From: Eubacterium sp.
Lineage (GTDB): Bacteria > Bacillota > Clostridia > Lachnospirales > Lachnospiraceae
NCBI GenBank assembly: GCA_017477505.1
Contig: JAFUVQ010000015.1
Span: 22,192 to 86,191 of the forward strand
Direction of reading: 5' to 3'
DNA: 64,000 bases
Part shown: piece after piece, positions 61,653 to 64,000 of the stretch
Layout: each line of letters starts with the position of its first letter
Position numbering within the stretch: position 1 is the first letter of the stretch
Notes under the pieces: model-generated
The model's database searches: none
What the model saw: the letters and a program-made list of their open reading frames with translations, nothing else
What the model was told of the DNA's origin: nothing
Program-made: the position numbers and the translations under genes

Positions 61653-64000
61653 ATGAGGAGTATTAAAAAGGGGATTAGTATACTTCTTTCATCGGCTATG
61701 ATGATCGGTACATTTGCAGCGGGACCTGTGGGAAGTCTCGGAAATGTTTATGCCGAGGGGGCTGACTCGGCTTATGAGATCGATGCGGATGATGAGGCAG
61801 TGAATGGGATTGTGACTGATGACCTCACTGATGATGTTCTTGGAGAGGGTGACGAAGCCTGTGAACTCTGGGAATATCCGGGCGAGATAAAGGAGCTTGC
61901 TGAGGGAACTACAAAACTTGTCGGAGATGTCAAATACAATGTACTTATACCTGACAATGGTGATCAGCCCGGAGATGATGTAAGCTACAGTGAAGATGAA
62001 GGAAAACTCTATAAATTTGTTATTCCGGCCAAAACCGTTGCGACAGTAAGTCCTGTAATTAACGCTGACAGTTATGATAGTTTCAAATTATTTGTAAGTC
62101 TTGAAAAGACTAATAGTGATGAACACTTTTCTGATGTTTCGGATTACCATCCTTCAGAATCTATTGTTAATGGGCTTGAAGACGAAAAGGTAATCTATGT
62201 ATGGTGGACTTATTATAATGAACCTGACACGGATTTTGTCATTTCGTTTACCCCTTTGAACAATTTAATGATGGAAACAGTTGTACCCGGAGCGGCCGTT
62301 CTACTCAGTGAAGGAGAGAATGAATGTGATGTGACAGATGAGGTGCAGTATGTCGAACATCATGAATATTATGATTTAGATGAAAATTATTATGATGAAT
62401 ACAGATATAGAAGTGCAAAGATATACAAGGCTGTAATTCCTTCAGGTAAAGTGGCTGATTTTTCGATTGAAGGTATGCCTTCCGCTGAAGAGGATGAGTT
62501 GATCGGAGGTGTAGATTTTTATGAGAATCTGGAGAACAGCTCTAAATGGTTCCCGGTTTCACCGGATATATCATACTCAACGATAAACAATACTGATCAG
62601 GATAAGACAGTATACATTTTCATATATCGATATGATGAAAAACTGAATGAGTTTAAGATAAACGTTACCTTAAACGAGACAGAGAATCTTTCGATAGTTA
62701 ATCATACGGCTGATGCAAAGACTCTTCAGGAAGGTGATAATATACTTTCTGATGATGACAAATTTATTGCATTATATCCGGTTGCCACGTATGATTTTGA
62801 TATTTATAAGCATGTAATAAGTAATAATATTGATTCCGGTGTTCTGTATAAGGTCGCGGTCCCTGCAGGAAATGCAGTAAGACTTACCAAAAAACTGGCT
62901 GAGGGATATTCGGATTTTATCGCATATGAAGCCTTTGATAAGTATTATTCGATTACAGAAATGTATAGTGAACCGGTTTTTCTTGTCAATGATTCCTCTG
63001 AGGAGGCAACTTATTATTTATGGTGGTATAATCTGTCAGATGATAGTGATGGTACTGTAATTAATGTGCAGTATTTTAATATGGACGATTATACATATGA
63101 AAAAGCCAAAAGCAGTGCCAAAGTACTGAAAAAGGGAGATAATTCTATAGATTCTGCCAATGATTCTACCGTATACTTTTATTATTATGAATTTACGGAT
63201 GAGGAAACCGGGTATGGTATTACCCTTCGTCGGGGTTCAAATCTTATCTACTGTAAATATACAGTTCCTGCCGGAACAACGGTTTCATTTAAATCAGATT
63301 ACGAATATGGAAGTATGTATCTGATATATGGTGAAGGAGAAGGAAAACAGGACTGGTGTTCTTTATCTGGTATGGCCACTTATTCAAACGGAGATTCAGA
63401 GCCTAAAGATATATATCTTATCTTAGAACCTGACGACTATAATGCAGAGTTCACAATTACTGCCACTGAGGAAAGTCTGGATAATTTTCTTGTTGAGAAT
63501 CTTCCTGATGACGTAAAGATAAAGCTGGAAGATGGAGATAATCTTGTAGAACTGAATAAGTCTTCTAAGGTTGCTCTTTGTTATTACAATAGATACGGTT
63601 CTCAGGATGAGGAAAAAGAATATCGGATCAGGTATGCGGATGTATTCTATTTTGATGTACCTAAAGGGAAAATGGCTAAAGTAACTCCTGTATCTGAGGA
63701 TATTGAAGCTTCTTATTATTTTATCGGGGATCTGAATAAGAGTCCTGAATATTATGATCCTGATGATGAAAATGATGATGCAAATACTGTTATAAATACA
63801 GATGAAGAAGTAAAAAGAGTTTACCTCGTTGTTGACGCATATAATTACAATACAGAAAACAAGGAGATTAACCTAAAGCTTTCATTTGAAGATGCAGGCT
63901 CGAAACAGATTTCAGCTTATGCGGACAGTGCGGCGGTACTTACTGAAGGAAAGAATTCTGTTAAGAGCGACGGAGCTGTAACAGCTATAGTGAAGGATAT
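61653..64000 (+). CDS. Large secreted repeat protein, 3' end beyond the window
   Basis: ATG 61653 follows AGGAGAAGGAGG. The open frame runs to the window edge (782 codons) with no stop. It begins with a signal peptide (SIKKGISILLSSAMMIGTFA). It then contains five or six related units of roughly 120-140 residues, each with an L.EG.N start (LSEGENECDV, LQEGDNILSD, LKKGDNSIDS, LEDGDNLVEL, LTEGKNSVKS) and a later VPAG-type strand (IPSGKVADF, VPAGNAVRL, VPAGTTVSF, VPKGKMAKV). The sequence is acidic and Tyr-rich. No enzyme domain is seen in the part present. The repeats are probably beta-sandwiches of an adhesin or scaffold, which is inference. The sequence does not carry KEGR modules. Confidence 0.75.
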   Translation, partial: MRSIKKGISILLSSAMMIGTFAAGPVGSLGNVYAEGADSAYEIDADDEAVNGIVTDDLTDDVLGEGDEACELWEYPGEIKELAEGTTKLVGDVKYNVLIPDNGDQPGDDVSYSEDEGKLYKFVIPAKTVATVSPVINADSYDSFKLFVSLEKTNSDEHFSDVSDYHPSESIVNGLEDEKVIYVWWTYYNEPDTDFVISFTPLNNLMMETVVPGAAVLLSEGENECDVTDEVQYVEHHEYYDLDENYYDEYRYRSAKIYKAVIPSGKVADFSIEGMPSAEEDELIGGVDFYENLENSSKWFPVSPDISYSTINNTDQDKTVYIFIYRYDEKLNEFKINVTLNETENLSIVNHTADAKTLQEGDNILSDDDKFIALYPVATYDFDIYKHVISNNIDSGVLYKVAVPAGNAVRLTKKLAEGYSDFIAYEAFDKYYSITEMYSEPVFLVNDSSEEATYYLWWYNLSDDSDGTVINVQYFNMDDYTYEKAKSSAKVLKKGDNSIDSANDSTVYFYYYEFTDEETGYGITLRRGSNLIYCKYTVPAGTTVSFKSDYEYGSMYLIYGEGEGKQDWCSLSGMATYSNGDSEPKDIYLILEPDDYNAEFTITATEESLDNFLVENLPDDVKIKLEDGDNLVELNKSSKVALCYYNRYGSQDEEKEYRIRYADVFYFDVPKGKMAKVTPVSEDIEASYYFIGDLNKSPEYYDPDDENDDANTVINTDEEVKRVYLVVDAYNYNTENKEINLKLSFEDAGSKQISAYADSAAVLTEGKNSVKSDGAVTAIVKD

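Overview
The window looks like chromosome of a low-to-mid GC Firmicute of the family Lachnospiraceae (Butyrivibrio/Roseburia-like, probably gut or rumen). The evidence is strong GGAGG ribosome sites, TGnTATAAT promoters, DapL for lysine, LuxS, a secreted GH9 glucanase, DUF4358/MBOAT/DHHW acylation genes, and secreted proteins carrying Lachnospiraceae-style KEGR repeats. Species assignment is inference.

Layout. 1-7707 is core: the end of a VWA/TPR (Bat-like) operon, a DUF975 membrane protein, ppa-pyrB-pyrI, murA and metG. 7722-12992 holds envelope genes: a zinc-ribbon DUF4870-like protein, a transglutaminase-like protein, an ATP-grasp ligase overlapping a WecF-like glycosyltransferase, and an acyltransferase-3. 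13000-33613 is an accessory region. It contains decayed fragments (DUF2185-like, macro domain, WYL regulator), a frameshifted unknown gene bounded by REP-like palindromes, GIY-YIG and GNAT genes, an array of eight tRNA genes (including Ile-UAU and an odd Lys-UUU), and a complete type I restriction-modification locus.

That locus reads hsdM - broken hsdS 5' half - inverted hsdS 3' half - rhuM - tyrosine recombinase - intact hsdS - unknown gene - hsdR - M48 peptidase. Each hsdS 3' half is bounded by short inverted repeats (15 bp and 13 bp) placed at the central conserved region. Flipping either cassette would switch that gene, in frame, between a full-length subunit and a half-length subunit ending in Leu-Ala-Ala. 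This is a phase-variable specificity switch with its likely recombinase beside it.

34083-45620 is a surface-polysaccharide locus: flippase, DegT aminotransferase, GT2, DUF2304, DUF2142, dapL, rfbC, a Wzm/Wzt ABC exporter and a methyltransferase/kinase-like protein. 45632-56429 is one apparent operon, promoter to terminator, of four secreted proteins: GH9 glucanase, C1 protease, a protein with a catalytically dead amidase domain plus a phage-type lysozyme domain, and a GH25 lysozyme. They share 13.5 copies of a roughly 95-residue two-part repeat (27 half-repeats) of unassigned function, possibly for surface attachment. luxS follows on the opposite strand. An acyl-transfer set (SGNH, DUF4358, MBOAT, DHHW) comes next, and the window ends inside a large secreted repeat protein.

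The two strongest points for follow-up are the two-cassette hsdS inversion switch and the shared repeat family in the hydrolase operon.
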